Part shown: piece after piece, positions 1-9,316 of the stretch
Numbering within the stretch: the stretch's first letter is position 1
Layout of the letters: each line of letters starts with the position of its first letter
Assembly (NCBI RefSeq): GCF_003755175.1
Contig: NZ_RKHX01000001.1
Location: 1,364,001 to 1,428,000, forward strand
DNA length: 64,000 bases
Reading direction: 5' to 3'
Source: Cellulomonas sp. PhB150
GTDB lineage: Bacteria > Actinomycetota > Actinomycetes > Actinomycetales > Cellulomonadaceae
Program-made: the position numbers and the translations under genes
The notes under the pieces: model-generated
What the model was told of the DNA's origin: nothing
The model's database searches: none
What the model saw: the letters and a program-made list of their open reading frames with translations, nothing else

Positions 1-576
1 CACCTCGACGCCGTCCTCGTAGAGCACGGAGTACCCGGGCGTGGCCGTGGTGCCCCCGACGATCGTGTAGGTCAGGTGCTTCCACAGGCCCGTCGCCAGC
101 GCGCCCTGCCTGATCGTGTTCTGCTCGCCGCTGCCGTCGGTGATGGCCCCGCGCAGCCGCGGCTCCCAGTCCTTGCCGGTCACGAAGATGTACCCGGCGT
201 CCGAGGCGTTGCCGAGGCTGAAGATGAAGTAGTTGTTGGCCAGGGTCGGGTCGATGTTCACGTCGAAGTCGACCGACACCGTGCCCAGGCCGGTGAGGAG
301 GCCGTCCGGCAGGTCGATCGCGTTGCCGGACCCGGACGCGCCACCGGAGAACGTGAACCCGTCGCCGCCGTTCCAGGTGCTCGCGCCGACGACGGTCGCG
401 TCCTTGCCGTGGCCCGACGCATCGGGCACCGCGGCGCCTGTGGTCTGGTCCAGCACGTACCGGGCGACGAGCCCGTCGCTGGGTCCCTCGGCGGCGCCGG
501 CGGGTGCCGCCACCACCGCCCCTGCCAGTGCGACCGCGAGTGCGGTCGTCGCTCCCCAAGCTGCTCGAGTCCTCAT
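1..576 (-). CDS. Secreted protein with N-terminal LamG-like domain (partial, 3' end outside window)
   Basis: The reading frame runs from an ATG at 576 to the window edge without a stop, so only the first 192 residues are visible. The first 29 residues form a signal peptide (two Arg, an Ala/Val/Leu hydrophobic core, then an AGAA cleavage region). It is followed by a LamG/jellyroll-type segment (residues about 36-190) with the typical opening GLVARYVLDQTTG and the DASGHGKDATV pattern. In actinobacteria such modules usually precede a GH43 arabinanase or xylosidase catalytic domain, but that domain would lie outside the window, so the catalytic identity is unknown. A purine-rich site (GAAGGAG, just before ATG) supports the start. 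The gene lies downstream of the GH51 gene on the same strand, separated by a strong hairpin, so it probably has its own promoter or is expressed by read-through. Confidence 0.8.
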   Translation of the reverse strand, partial: MRTRAAWGATTALAVALAGAVVAAPAGAAEGPSDGLVARYVLDQTTGAAVPDASGHGKDATVVGASTWNGGDGFTFSGGASGSGNAIDLPDGLLTGLGTVSVDFDVNIDPTLANNYFIFSLGNASDAGYIFVTGKDWEPRLRGAITDGSGEQNTIRQGALATGLWKHLTYTIVGGTTATPGYSVLYEDGVEV

Positions 577-667
577 CAGGACACTCCTTCGTGTGCTGGA
601 AATCGTGGGTGCGCGCATCTCGCGCAGGCCGCCGCGGTGGGCACGTGCGTGCACGTACGTGACCAGG

Positions 668-701
668 CGAGGCATCCCGGGCGACGGACCGGGATGCCTC
701 G
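668..701 (-). terminator. Hairpin terminator downstream of GH51 gene
   Basis: Perfect 13-bp inverted repeat (CGAGGCATCCCGG / CCGGGATGCCTCG) with an 8-nt loop, 8 bp past the GH51 stop codon. There is no U-tract, which is usual for high-GC actinobacteria. Confidence 0.8.
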
Positions 702-708
702 CTCGGGG

Positions 709-3700
709 CTACCTGCGGACGGTGAGGGTCACCGTCCGGGTCGACGAGGCGACGCCCGCGGATCCGGCGTAGGTGACCTTGACCTTGTACGTGCCGGCCT
801 TGAGCTTCGGCAGGGTGGTGCTCGCCGTGCCCTTCGTCGAGAGCGTCGCCGTCTTGGCCGTGACCTTCTTGCCTGCCTTGGTCACCGTCACCGTGACCTT
901 GCCGGTGACCTTGCCGGTGGCCTTGACGCCGGTCGACGAGGCGACGGTCGCGGTGACCTTCGCCTTCGTGGTGGTGCGCACCTTCGTCGGTGACACCGTC
1001 ACCTTCGTCGTCGAGGAGGCCTTGACGACCTTGAGCGTGACGACGTCCGACGAGCCCGCGAACCGGGCGTCGCCGCCGTAGACGACGGTCAGGCGGTGGG
1101 CGCCGACCTTGAGCGACGACGCGAGATTCACGCTGACGCGGCCGCCCGCGAGCGTCCCGCGGCCGACCTGCGTCGAGCCGTCGAGCACCCGGACGGTGCC
1201 CGTCGGGGTCCCGCCGGCGCCCGTGACCCGGACCGTGACGACGCCCGCCTTGCCGTAGGTGAGCCTCGCCGGGGCGACCGCCACGGCCGAGGACGGCGCC
1301 AGGACGACGCCGGCCTTCGGCACGACCACCGAGCCCGTGCTCTCCACGTTGCCGACCCCGTCGACGGCCCGGAACTGCACCGTCGTCTGCGCGGCCCCGA
1401 CCGCGACCGCCTTGGTGTACGTCGTGAAGGAGCCCGTGGTCCCGGTCCGGTACTCGATGCGGGCCACGCCCGAGCCGTCGTCGGCCGCGCGGAGCGCGAC
1501 CGTCCGGGCCTTGCCGTCCACCGTGGCCTGCGAGACCGGGGCGGCCGCGTCGACCTTGACGGTCAGCGAACGCTCCGGGGAGGTGTTGCCCGCCGCGTCC
1601 ACCGCCCGGGCCCGCACCTCGTGCGTGCCGTTGCCGGCGACCTGCACGGACGCAGTCGAGCCGTCCGTTGACGCCCACGCGCCGCCGTCGAGCGAGACCT
1701 CGACGTGGTCGACGCCGCGGTCGTCGCTCGCCTTCGCGACCACCGTCACCGGCGAGGCGTGGTAGCCGTTCACGGCCGTGCCCGACGCCGCCAGCGACGT
1801 GATCGTCGGCGCCGCCTCGTCCGTCGTGTGCAGCCGCAGGAAGGTGATCGAGTACGCCGGGAAGTCGTAGGTGAAGTCGTTCGACAGCCCGGTCAGCTCG
1901 CGCTCGACCGGCACGATCTTGGTCTTGTCGGCCTTGGTGTTCATGTCCGACGGGTTGCCCACCATCTCGGTGGCCGTGCCGGTCGGGGCGACCTCGACGT
2001 CGGAGACGGCGACCTGCGTGCGCAGGCCGCGGTCCGCCGTGTTGACGACCTTGACCAGCAGGTCCCCCGTGCTCTGGTCGCGCGTGACGACCTGGTAGAG
2101 CTCGGTGGTCGGCAGCTCGTCGGTGTAGTCGATCTGCAGCTCGCCGTCGAGGTAGAGCTTGATGTTCCGCCCGTCCACGACGACCTTGACCTTGTAGGTC
2201 TTGCCCGTGGTGACCGACGTGTTCTCGATCGCCTTCACCTCGTTCGCGCTGCCGCCGTCCGCCTTCTGCAGGACCGAGCGGGTGTTGTTCCAGCCGCCGA
2301 GGTTCCACCAGAAGTAGTTGTTCGGGCCGCCGGCCGCGAAGCCCACGAGGAAGCCCTCGCTGCCCGAGACCTTGCGGGCGTCGAGCTCGAGCGTGTAGTC
2401 CGACCAGTCCTTGGCGTAGGTGTCCGTGACGATCGAGCGCGCGTCCGTGACCGACGTCGAGCTCTGCACGTACTCGCCGTTGGTCACGGCCCACGTGCCG
2501 GTCTGGCGCGACCACTTCGAGGCGTCCGTGAACGTGTCCTCGAACAGCGTGGCGCCGCCGTCGTTGCTCGTGACCTTGACGTTGTCGTAGGCCGCGCTCG
2601 TCGACCACGTGGACAGGAACACGCCGCCCTTCAGGTCCGGCACCACGGGGGTCGGGCCCGCGTACGTGCTGGGCACCACCTGGTCACCGACGTTGTTGGC
2701 GAACAGCTTCTGCACGTAGTAGTTGACCGAGCCCCAGGACTCGTCGTTGTCGTACCAGATGGCGTCCGGGCTCCACTGGACGTAGTCCTCGTTGGCCAGC
2801 AGCGGCGCGTAGGACGCGAGCTTGACCACGTCGGAGTTCCGCTCGAGGCCCGTCATGTACGACGCCTCGGACAGCGCGTTCCACATCGTGTTCCCCTTCG
2901 AGGCGTACTCGCCGAGGAAGACGTCGGGACCCGAGCGGTCGTACGAGTCGTAGCGGTCGTTGTTCGCGAGGAACCACGAGGGGTCGTTGTAGTAGTGCTC
3001 GTCGACGAGGTCGACCTTCTGCTTCTTGTTGAACGCCCACAGCGTGTCGAAGCGGGCGCCCGAGTCGTCCGGGCCGGAGTTCGACAGGATCTTGACGTCC
3101 GGGTACCGCGCCGCGATCGCGTCGCGGAACTTGGGGAAGTTCGCCTCGAACGTCGTGGTGTTCTCCTCGTTGCCGAGGCCGATGTAGCGCAGGTCGAACG
3201 GCTCCGGGTGGCCGAGCGCCGCACGCTTCGCGCCCCACGTCGTCGTGACGTCGCCGTTGGCGAACTCGATGAGGTCCACGGTGTCCTGCACCCAGCGGGC
3301 GATGCTGGCGTCGTCCTTCATCTCCGGGATCGTCGAGCCGCAGCCGTTGGCGCCGACCGAGAGCACGGGCAGCGGGGTGGCGCCCAGGTCCTCGGCGAAC
3401 TCGAAGTACTCCAGGTACCCGATGCCGTAGGACTGGTTGTAGCCCCAGAAGTTCCAGTTGGTGGCGCGCTCCTCGACGGGACCGATCGTCTCCTTCCACT
3501 GGTACGTGCGGCGGCGGTCGAGGAAGCTCGAGTCGACGTAGGTGTCGAACGTGCCGACGTTGGTCACGCAACCGCCCGGGAACCGCAGGAACGAGGGGTT
3601 GAGCGCCTCGATCTTGTCCGCGAGGTCCTTGCGCAGGGGTGACTTGCCGTTGACCGGGCCGACCCAGGTGTCGTCCGGGAACAGCGAGACCATGTCGAGG

Positions 3701-5382
3701 CGCACGGTGCCGGCGGCGCCGGCGACCACCGCGAGGCGGCCCGCGGCCGTGGTCGCGGTGGCCGTCAGGCTCGCCGTGTACTTCTTCCAGGTGTCCGAGC
3801 CGTCGACGGCGACCGTGCCCGTCGCGAAGACCGTGGCGCCTGCGGCGTCCTCGACCTGGACGGTCAGGGTCTGCGCCGTGCTGGAACGGGCCCAGACGGA
3901 GAAGTCGTACGTCTGGCCGTCCTTCACGGGGATGCCGCTGTTGTAGCCCGCGTTGCGGACGCCCGCGCCGGCGCCGGTGGCGTCCAGCCGCAGGTAGTTG
4001 CGGTTCGTGGCGTTCAGCCGCGCGCTGTCGTTGGCGACCGTGCCCGTGCTGGCCGAGCCGGCGCCGCGCTTGAGGACCTCCCACGCAGTCAGTCCGGTGA
4101 ACGACGCGTTGTCGTTGGTGTTGAACTCGAACGAGCGGTTGCGCACGAGCTCGGCGTACAGGCCGCCGTCCGCGGCGTAGTTGATGTCCTCGTAGAAGAT
4201 GCCGTAGAGGTCCTTCGAGATGTCGATGCTCGTCGCGTCGCCGTCGACGTCCAGGGTGCCGACGTCGGTCGCCTGGTACTCGATCGTCAGCGCGACCGCG
4301 TCCTGCTCGGCACCGAGCGTGAGCAGCCCGTCGGCGTCGAGCCCGACGTACGCGCTGCCGTCCGCGAGCCGCAGGTGCAGCGCGCCGCCGCCCGCGTCCG
4401 TGATCCGCAGGGCGCTGGCCGCGCCGCCCGCCATGCCGACGACCAGGTGGCCGTCGGTTGCGACGACCGGGAGGTCGCCGTCACGGGTGCGCAGCGTGAC
4501 CGCGCCGTCCCCGGCGTCCGTGGGCACCAGGCCGACGACGCTCGTCGGCCGGTCCGCCGCGAACGCGAGGACGCCCTCGCGGTCCACGAGGTACCGGGCC
4601 CCCGAGTCCGGGTGCAGGGTGAACGGCCCGGTGGGCGTGACGTCCGCACCCGCCGCCGACGTGACGCCGAACGAGTCGAACGCGACCGCGTGCGACGTGC
4701 CGTCCTGCGCGGCGAGCGCGTAGAGGCCCACGGCCGTCATGTCGAAGCTGACCGTCGTCGAGTTGGCCAGCACCCAGGCCGCGCCGTCCCAGTAGCTCGT
4801 GGTGACGGTGTCGCCCACGCGCTGCAGCTGGATCGTCTCGCCGGTCGACGCCGGGCGGTCCTCGAAGTCGAGCGCCGCGAACGTGCCGCCGGACTCGGCA
4901 TCCGTCTCGATCGCGCGAGCCGAGGGCGCCAGGTCACCGACGTAGGTCAGGCCCGCGCGGACGTAGTTGTCCATGTCCTTCCACGCGATGATGCCCGCGC
5001 CCTGGTACACCTTCGAGACCGCGCCGCTGAGCTTCGCGACGGCCGTGAAGTCACCGGCGGGGATGTCGACCATGAACACGTTCTTGGCCGAGTTGGCGGT
5101 CTGCCAGGTGTCGCCGGCCTGCGAGCTCAGGGTGAGCGCACCGTCCCCGAGGGACCACGCGGCGGGCACCTCGTTGGTGACCTTCCAGCGCGCGTCGAGC
5201 GTGGCGGAGTCGAAGTCGTCCGTCCACGCCTGCGGCGTGGGCTCGGCAGCCGAGGCCGGCGCACCGAGGGACACGGCGCCCGCCGTGACCAGGGCGAGAG
5301 CCGTGGCCGCAGCGACCAGCCGGCCCGTCCTGCGGTGCCGCGCTGTTCCCTCCGCGCGTGCCGGGGCGTGTGTCATCATCAT
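709..5382 (-). CDS. Secreted multidomain GH51 alpha-L-arabinofuranosidase
   Basis: Extracellular exo-enzyme that removes alpha-L-arabinofuranosyl residues from arabinan, arabinoxylan or arabinogalactan. At 1,557 residues it is about three times an intracellular GH51. Visible order: signal peptide (1-46, ending ASA-A); a concanavalin-like module (about 50-240); a short beta-rich module (about 255-370); the GH51 core starting near 385, interrupted by a CBM4/9-like insert (about 420-570). The core has the GNEE motif (general acid/base Glu about 739) and GEYAS (nucleophile Glu about 825). A second concanavalin-like insert lies near 925-1080, followed by the GH51 C-terminal beta domain, then two or three Ig-like repeats to the end (TLTVRR). 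The start is the first of three consecutive ATGs, 7 nt after AGGAG. It lies downstream of the furanose ABC operon, separated by two hairpins. The family assignment is firm; the natural substrate is inferred. Confidence 0.93.
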   Translation of the reverse strand: MMMTHAPARAEGTARHRRTGRLVAAATALALVTAGAVSLGAPASAAEPTPQAWTDDFDSATLDARWKVTNEVPAAWSLGDGALTLSSQAGDTWQTANSAKNVFMVDIPAGDFTAVAKLSGAVSKVYQGAGIIAWKDMDNYVRAGLTYVGDLAPSARAIETDAESGGTFAALDFEDRPASTGETIQLQRVGDTVTTSYWDGAAWVLANSTTVSFDMTAVGLYALAAQDGTSHAVAFDSFGVTSAAGADVTPTGPFTLHPDSGARYLVDREGVLAFAADRPTSVVGLVPTDAGDGAVTLRTRDGDLPVVATDGHLVVGMAGGAASALRITDAGGGALHLRLADGSAYVGLDADGLLTLGAEQDAVALTIEYQATDVGTLDVDGDATSIDISKDLYGIFYEDINYAADGGLYAELVRNRSFEFNTNDNASFTGLTAWEVLKRGAGSASTGTVANDSARLNATNRNYLRLDATGAGAGVRNAGYNSGIPVKDGQTYDFSVWARSSTAQTLTVQVEDAAGATVFATGTVAVDGSDTWKKYTASLTATATTAAGRLAVVAGAAGTVRLDMVSLFPDDTWVGPVNGKSPLRKDLADKIEALNPSFLRFPGGCVTNVGTFDTYVDSSFLDRRRTYQWKETIGPVEERATNWNFWGYNQSYGIGYLEYFEFAEDLGATPLPVLSVGANGCGSTIPEMKDDASIARWVQDTVDLIEFANGDVTTTWGAKRAALGHPEPFDLRYIGLGNEENTTTFEANFPKFRDAIAARYPDVKILSNSGPDDSGARFDTLWAFNKKQKVDLVDEHYYNDPSWFLANNDRYDSYDRSGPDVFLGEYASKGNTMWNALSEASYMTGLERNSDVVKLASYAPLLANEDYVQWSPDAIWYDNDESWGSVNYYVQKLFANNVGDQVVPSTYAGPTPVVPDLKGGVFLSTWSTSAAYDNVKVTSNDGGATLFEDTFTDASKWSRQTGTWAVTNGEYVQSSTSVTDARSIVTDTYAKDWSDYTLELDARKVSGSEGFLVGFAAGGPNNYFWWNLGGWNNTRSVLQKADGGSANEVKAIENTSVTTGKTYKVKVVVDGRNIKLYLDGELQIDYTDELPTTELYQVVTRDQSTGDLLVKVVNTADRGLRTQVAVSDVEVAPTGTATEMVGNPSDMNTKADKTKIVPVERELTGLSNDFTYDFPAYSITFLRLHTTDEAAPTITSLAASGTAVNGYHASPVTVVAKASDDRGVDHVEVSLDGGAWASTDGSTASVQVAGNGTHEVRARAVDAAGNTSPERSLTVKVDAAAPVSQATVDGKARTVALRAADDGSGVARIEYRTGTTGSFTTYTKAVAVGAAQTTVQFRAVDGVGNVESTGSVVVPKAGVVLAPSSAVAVAPARLTYGKAGVVTVRVTGAGGTPTGTVRVLDGSTQVGRGTLAGGRVSVNLASSLKVGAHRLTVVYGGDARFAGSSDVVTLKVVKASSTTKVTVSPTKVRTTTKAKVTATVASSTGVKATGKVTGKVTVTVTKAGKKVTAKTATLSTKGTASTTLPKLKAGTYKVKVTYAGSAGVASSTRTVTLTVRR

Positions 5383-5418
5383 CAGTGCTCCTACCTCTCC
5401 CAGGTGTGGTGCGCCCGA

Positions 5419-5520
5419 ATCCGGGTCGACCCGTCCGCTTCGTTGCGTGACGGGCCCGGATCGGCGTCTCCCGTCCCGGCCAGGGACACCCCGGTGGCAG
5501 CCGGGCCTGGCCGGACGGGA
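5419..5520 (-). terminator. Two consecutive hairpins between ABC permease and GH51 genes
   Basis: The first hairpin (5419-5461) pairs ATCCGGG with CCCGGAT and, after a 4-nt bulge, CCCGTC with GACGGG. The second (5469-5520) pairs CCCGTCCCGGCCAGG with CCTGGCCGGACGGG, with one bulged C. They follow the stop at 5594 and precede the GH51 start at 5382. They probably terminate or attenuate the transporter transcript, leaving GH51 to partial read-through or its own promoter. Confidence 0.6.
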
Positions 5521-5593
5521 AGATGCCGTCCGCGTGCGTATGAAGTTGTGCCGTTCGAGCAGCCCCTGGCAGGGGGCCGGGTGGCGTACCGGC

Positions 5594-6622
5594 TCAGCGC
5601 CGGCGGACCACGAGCAGTCGCTGCAGGATCACGAAGACCAGCAGCAGCGCGCCGATCACGATCTTCGTCCACCACGACGAGAGCGTGCCCTCGAACGTGA
5701 TGATGGTCTGGATCAGGCCGAGCACGAGCACGCCGAGCACCGACCCGAGCACGAAGCCCGAGCCACCCGTGAGCAGGGTGCCGCCGATGACGACCGCGGC
5801 GATCGCGTCGAGCTCCATGCCGACCCCCGTCAGCGAGTAGCCCGAGCTCGAGAACGCGGCGAACAGCAGGCCGCCGAGCCCGGCGCACGTGCCGGAGATG
5901 ACGTACACGAGCACCTTGGTCCGCGCGACGGGCAGACCCATGAGGCGCGCGGACTGCTCGCCACCGCCGATCGCGTAGACGGTCCGGCCGAACCGCGTGT
6001 AGTGCAGGGTCACGAACGCGACGACGACGACCGCGAGCGCGATCAGCCCGCTCGGCGTGATCGCCCAGCCACCGCCGAGGTCCCAGCGCGTCCCGAGCTT
6101 GATGATCGTCGGGTCGGTGATCGGGATCGACTCCGGCGCGATGACGTAGCACAGGCCGCGGGCCAGGAACATCGCGGCCAGGGTGGCGATGAAGGGTTGT
6201 ATCTCGAAGACGTGGACCATCACGCCGACGGCCCATCCGATCAGTGCGCCCGCCAGGATCGCGGCGGGTATCGCGACGTACGCCGGCCAGCCGTGCACGA
6301 ACATCCACGCCGAGATGCAGGTGGACAGCGCCAGCACCGCGCCGACCGACAGGTCGATGCCCCCGGTGAGGATGACGAACGTCATGCCCACCGCGACCAC
6401 GATGAGGAACGAGTTGTTGATCAGCAGGTTGGCCATCACGCGGCCGGACAGGAAGTTCTCGTAGCGCGAGCCGCCGATGATCAGCATCAGCGCGAGCACC
6501 ACCACGGTGCCGAGCACCGGCAGGTAGCGCCGGTCCAGCGTCGGGCGGCTGCGGTGCACCTCGCCCGTCAGCTTCGGCTCCGGCTGCTTGCGGGCCTTGA
6601 CGGTCATCTCGTCGGTCGCCAT
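5594..6622 (-). CDS. yjfF: Sugar (furanose-type) ABC transporter permease, YjfF-like
   Basis: One of two BPD_transp_2 (RbsC-family) permeases forming the membrane channel of a pentose/furanose importer. The 342-residue protein has about eight to ten hydrophobic segments after a charged N-terminus, with the family signature near GMTFVILTGGIDLSVGAV and a C-terminal RLLVVRRR. Its ATG at 6622 overlaps the stop of the preceding permease as TGATG, the expected arrangement for translational coupling; a longer in-frame extension upstream lies inside the other permease gene and is rejected. It is the last gene of the binding protein-ATPase-permease-permease unit. Gene symbol by analogy with E. coli ytfQRT-yjfF. 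Confidence 0.88.
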   Translation of the reverse strand: MATDEMTVKARKQPEPKLTGEVHRSRPTLDRRYLPVLGTVVVLALMLIIGGSRYENFLSGRVMANLLINNSFLIVVAVGMTFVILTGGIDLSVGAVLALSTCISAWMFVHGWPAYVAIPAAILAGALIGWAVGVMVHVFEIQPFIATLAAMFLARGLCYVIAPESIPITDPTIIKLGTRWDLGGGWAITPSGLIALAVVVVAFVTLHYTRFGRTVYAIGGGEQSARLMGLPVARTKVLVYVISGTCAGLGGLLFAAFSSSGYSLTGVGMELDAIAAVVIGGTLLTGGSGFVLGSVLGVLVLGLIQTIITFEGTLSSWWTKIVIGALLLVFVILQRLLVVRRR

Positions 6623-7659
6623 CAGGCCGGCACCTCCACGGGCACGGGAGCCGCCTGCCTGCGGCGGGCTCGCAACTTGTGCTGCACCACGGGGGACTGC
6701 AGCAGGCACACGACGATGACGACGAGGGCCTTGAACAGGGACACGGCGTTCACGGGGATGCCGATGACGGTGATGGACAGCGTCAGGGTGGTGATGACCA
6801 GGACGCCGACGAGCGTGCCGGTGAGCGAGAACTTGCCGCCCGCCAGCGAGGTGCCGCCGATGACCACCGCGAGGATCGCGTCGAGCTCGATGAACAGGCC
6901 CGCGTTGTTGGAGTCGGCGGCCATGATGTTCGAGCTCTGCAGGAAGCCGGCGATGCACGCGAACAGCGCGCACAGCACGTAGACCGTCCAGATGATCGTC
7001 CGCGCCCGCACCCCGGCCAGCCGCGAGGCCGTCGGGTTGATGCCCACGGACTCGATGAGCACGCCGAGGGCCGTGCGCCGGGTGACCAGCGCGACGACCA
7101 CGAAGAAGAAGCCTGCGATGAGCGCCGCGACCGGCAGCCCGAGCCAGAACCCGGAGGCGAGCGTCTTGTAGGGCGCGCTCGTCACCGTGGTGATCTGGCC
7201 GCCCGTGATGAGCATCGCGATCCCGCGCCCGGCGGTCATGATGACCAGCGTCGCGATGATCGGCTGGATGCCCAGCACCGCGACGAGGAAGCCGTTGAAC
7301 ACGCCGATGACGAGGCAGACGGCTAGGCCGGTCAGCATCGCCACGGCGACGGTCGAGACCGCGCCCGGGTCCGGCGACGAGGCGATCTGCGTGAGCGTCA
7401 CGGCACCGGCGATCGCCATCACGGCACCGACCGAGAGGTCGATCCCGCGGGTCGCGATGACCAGGGTCATGCCGAGCGCGACGAGCAGCAGGATCGACGA
7501 GCGCCGCATGATGTCGATCGGGGCGCCGTACAGGTGGCCGTCGCGGACGGTCACCTCGAGGAAGCCGTGCGACTTGAGCGTGCTCGCCAGCAGCAGCACG
7601 ACGAGGGCGACGATCGGCCAGAACAGCCGGTGCCGCGTGAGTTGGGCCAGCCCGGTCAT
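6622..7659 (-). CDS. ytfT: Sugar (furanose-type) ABC transporter permease, YtfT-like
   Basis: Second RbsC-family permease of the same importer, 345 residues. The start ATG at 7659 overlaps the ATPase stop as ATGA, so the two are translationally coupled. Family motifs are visible at GMTLVIATRGIDLSVGAVM and at the cytoplasmic-loop segment AVVIGGTSLAGGKFSLTGT. It pairs with the downstream YjfF-like permease, as in the heterodimeric E. coli galactofuranose importer. The substrate is inferred to be L-arabinofuranose or a similar free furanose, because the operon sits between a secreted GH51 and araBDA. Confidence 0.88.
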   Translation of the reverse strand: MTGLAQLTRHRLFWPIVALVVLLLASTLKSHGFLEVTVRDGHLYGAPIDIMRRSSILLLVALGMTLVIATRGIDLSVGAVMAIAGAVTLTQIASSPDPGAVSTVAVAMLTGLAVCLVIGVFNGFLVAVLGIQPIIATLVIMTAGRGIAMLITGGQITTVTSAPYKTLASGFWLGLPVAALIAGFFFVVVALVTRRTALGVLIESVGINPTASRLAGVRARTIIWTVYVLCALFACIAGFLQSSNIMAADSNNAGLFIELDAILAVVIGGTSLAGGKFSLTGTLVGVLVITTLTLSITVIGIPVNAVSLFKALVVIVVCLLQSPVVQHKLRARRRQAAPVPVEVPA

Positions 7660-9191
7660 GCGCTGGTGCCTCCGCTCGCGATGAGGTCGACGACGACGTC
7701 GGTCGTGACGTCGTCCGAGTTGATGAGCTCGGCGACCTTGTGGCGGTCGCGCAGCACCGCGATGCGGTGCGAGAGGCGCAGGACCTCCTCGAGCTCTGCC
7801 GAGATGAACACGACCGCCATCCCCTGCGCGGCCAGGTCGGCCACCAGCTTCTGGATCTCGGCCTTGGCCCCCACGTCGATGCCGCGGGTCGGCTCGTCGA
7901 GGATGAGCAGCTTGGGGGCGGTGGCGAGCCACCGTGCGAGCAGCACCTTCTGCTGGTTGCCGCCCGAGAGGTTGCCGGCGATGGCGTCCGGGTTGGCCGG
8001 GCGCACGCCGAGCGCCTCGATGTACTGCGCCACGACCTCGTCGGCCTTCTTCTTCGGCACGCGACGCATCCAGCCGCGCTCCGCCTGCAGGCCGAGCACG
8101 ATGTTCTCGCGCACCGTCAGGTCGCCGATGATGCCCTCGGTCTTGCGGCTCTCCGAGGAGAACACGATGGACTTCGCCAGGCCCGCGCGCGGGTTGCGCA
8201 GCTTCACCGACTCGCCGGAGACCAGCGTCTCTCCGCTGTCCGCGTGGTCCGCGCCGTACAGGAGGCGCGCGAGCTCGGTCCGGCCGGAGCCCAGCAGACC
8301 CGCGAGGCCGACGATCTCACCGGGGTAGATGTCGAGGTCGAACGGCTCGATCGAGCCGCGCCGCCCGACGCCGACGGCCTGCATGAACGGCGTCCCGCTG
8401 CGGTCGACGACGGCCCGCTCGGAGCGGCCCTCGAGCTCGCTGAGGACCTCGAGCGTGCGGCCGATCATCTTGCCGACGAGCTCGACGCGCGGCAGCTCCT
8501 CGGGCGTGTACTCCCCGACGAGCGTGCCGTTGCGCAGCACCGTGATCCGGTCGCTGATCGCGTAGATCTGCTCGAGGAAGTGGGACACGAAGAGGATCGC
8601 GACGCCCTGGTCGCGCAGCGTGCGGATGACGTCGAACAGCCGCGCGACCTCGTCGCTGTCGAGGCTGGACGTCGGCTCGTCGAGGATGAGCACCCGGGCG
8701 TCGACGACCATCGCCCGCGAGATGGCGACGAGCTGCTGGACGGCGAGCGAGTGCGAGGACAGCGACGACTTGGGGTCGATGTCGAGGTTGAGCGCCTGGA
8801 GGTACGTGCGTGCGGCCTTGCGCGTCGCGTGCCAGTCGATCAGGCCGAAGCGGCGGATCTCGTGGCCCAGCATCACGTTCTCGGCGACCGACAGGTTGTC
8901 AGTGAGGTTGACCTCTTGGTAGACGGTGCTGATGCCGGCGTCCTGCGCGGCGGCGGGGCCGGAGAACACCTGGTCGACGCCGCCGACGACGATGCGCCCG
9001 GAGTCGATGCCGTAGACGCCGGTGAGCGCCTTGATGAGCGTGGACTTGCCCGCCCCGTTCTCGCCCATCAGCGCGTGGACCTCGCCCGGCAGGAGCCGGA
9101 ACGCGACGTCGTCGAGCGCCTTGACTCCGGGGAACGAGATGGTGATCCCCGTCATCTCGACGATCGGGGTGGTGTGCGGCTCGGTCATCAT
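7656..9191 (-). CDS. ytfR: Sugar ABC transporter double ATPase, YtfR/RbsA/AraG-like
   Basis: 511-residue protein with two fused ABC cassettes that powers furanose/pentose import. Cassette 1 has Walker A GENGAGKSTL (about residue 45) and Walker B LILDEPTSSLD. Cassette 2 has the degenerate Walker A of this subfamily (GLLGSGRTEL), a canonical LSGGNQQK signature and Walker B LLILDEPTRGID. Having one active and one degenerate site is normal for the family. It begins MMTEPH with a GGAG-type site (GTAGGAG) upstream and overlaps the next permease by 4 nt. A strong hairpin separates it from the binding-protein gene. Confidence 0.92.
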   Translation of the reverse strand: MMTEPHTTPIVEMTGITISFPGVKALDDVAFRLLPGEVHALMGENGAGKSTLIKALTGVYGIDSGRIVVGGVDQVFSGPAAAQDAGISTVYQEVNLTDNLSVAENVMLGHEIRRFGLIDWHATRKAARTYLQALNLDIDPKSSLSSHSLAVQQLVAISRAMVVDARVLILDEPTSSLDSDEVARLFDVIRTLRDQGVAILFVSHFLEQIYAISDRITVLRNGTLVGEYTPEELPRVELVGKMIGRTLEVLSELEGRSERAVVDRSGTPFMQAVGVGRRGSIEPFDLDIYPGEIVGLAGLLGSGRTELARLLYGADHADSGETLVSGESVKLRNPRAGLAKSIVFSSESRKTEGIIGDLTVRENIVLGLQAERGWMRRVPKKKADEVVAQYIEALGVRPANPDAIAGNLSGGNQQKVLLARWLATAPKLLILDEPTRGIDVGAKAEIQKLVADLAAQGMAVVFISAELEEVLRLSHRIAVLRDRHKVAELINSDDVTTDVVVDLIASGGTSA

Positions 9192-9238
9192 CGACCTCTC
9201 CTACGTCTGGCCGGTCGTCCGGCCGGGTGGAACGGACC

Positions 9239-9278
9239 GCCCTCGGGAACGCGACGCGTGGATCGCGTTCCCGAGGGC
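9239..9278 (-). terminator. Attenuating hairpin between binding-protein and ATPase genes
   Basis: Perfect 16-bp inverted repeat (GCCCTCGGGAACGCGA / TCGCGTTCCCGAGGGC) with an 8-nt loop, 38 bp past the ytfQ-like stop and about 47 bp before the ATPase start. It probably lowers ATPase/permease expression relative to the abundant binding protein or stabilises the binding-protein mRNA. Confidence 0.7.
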
Positions 9279-9316
9279 GTCAACCGTGGTTCAGCTGTGC
9301 CTGATCAGATCGGTGA

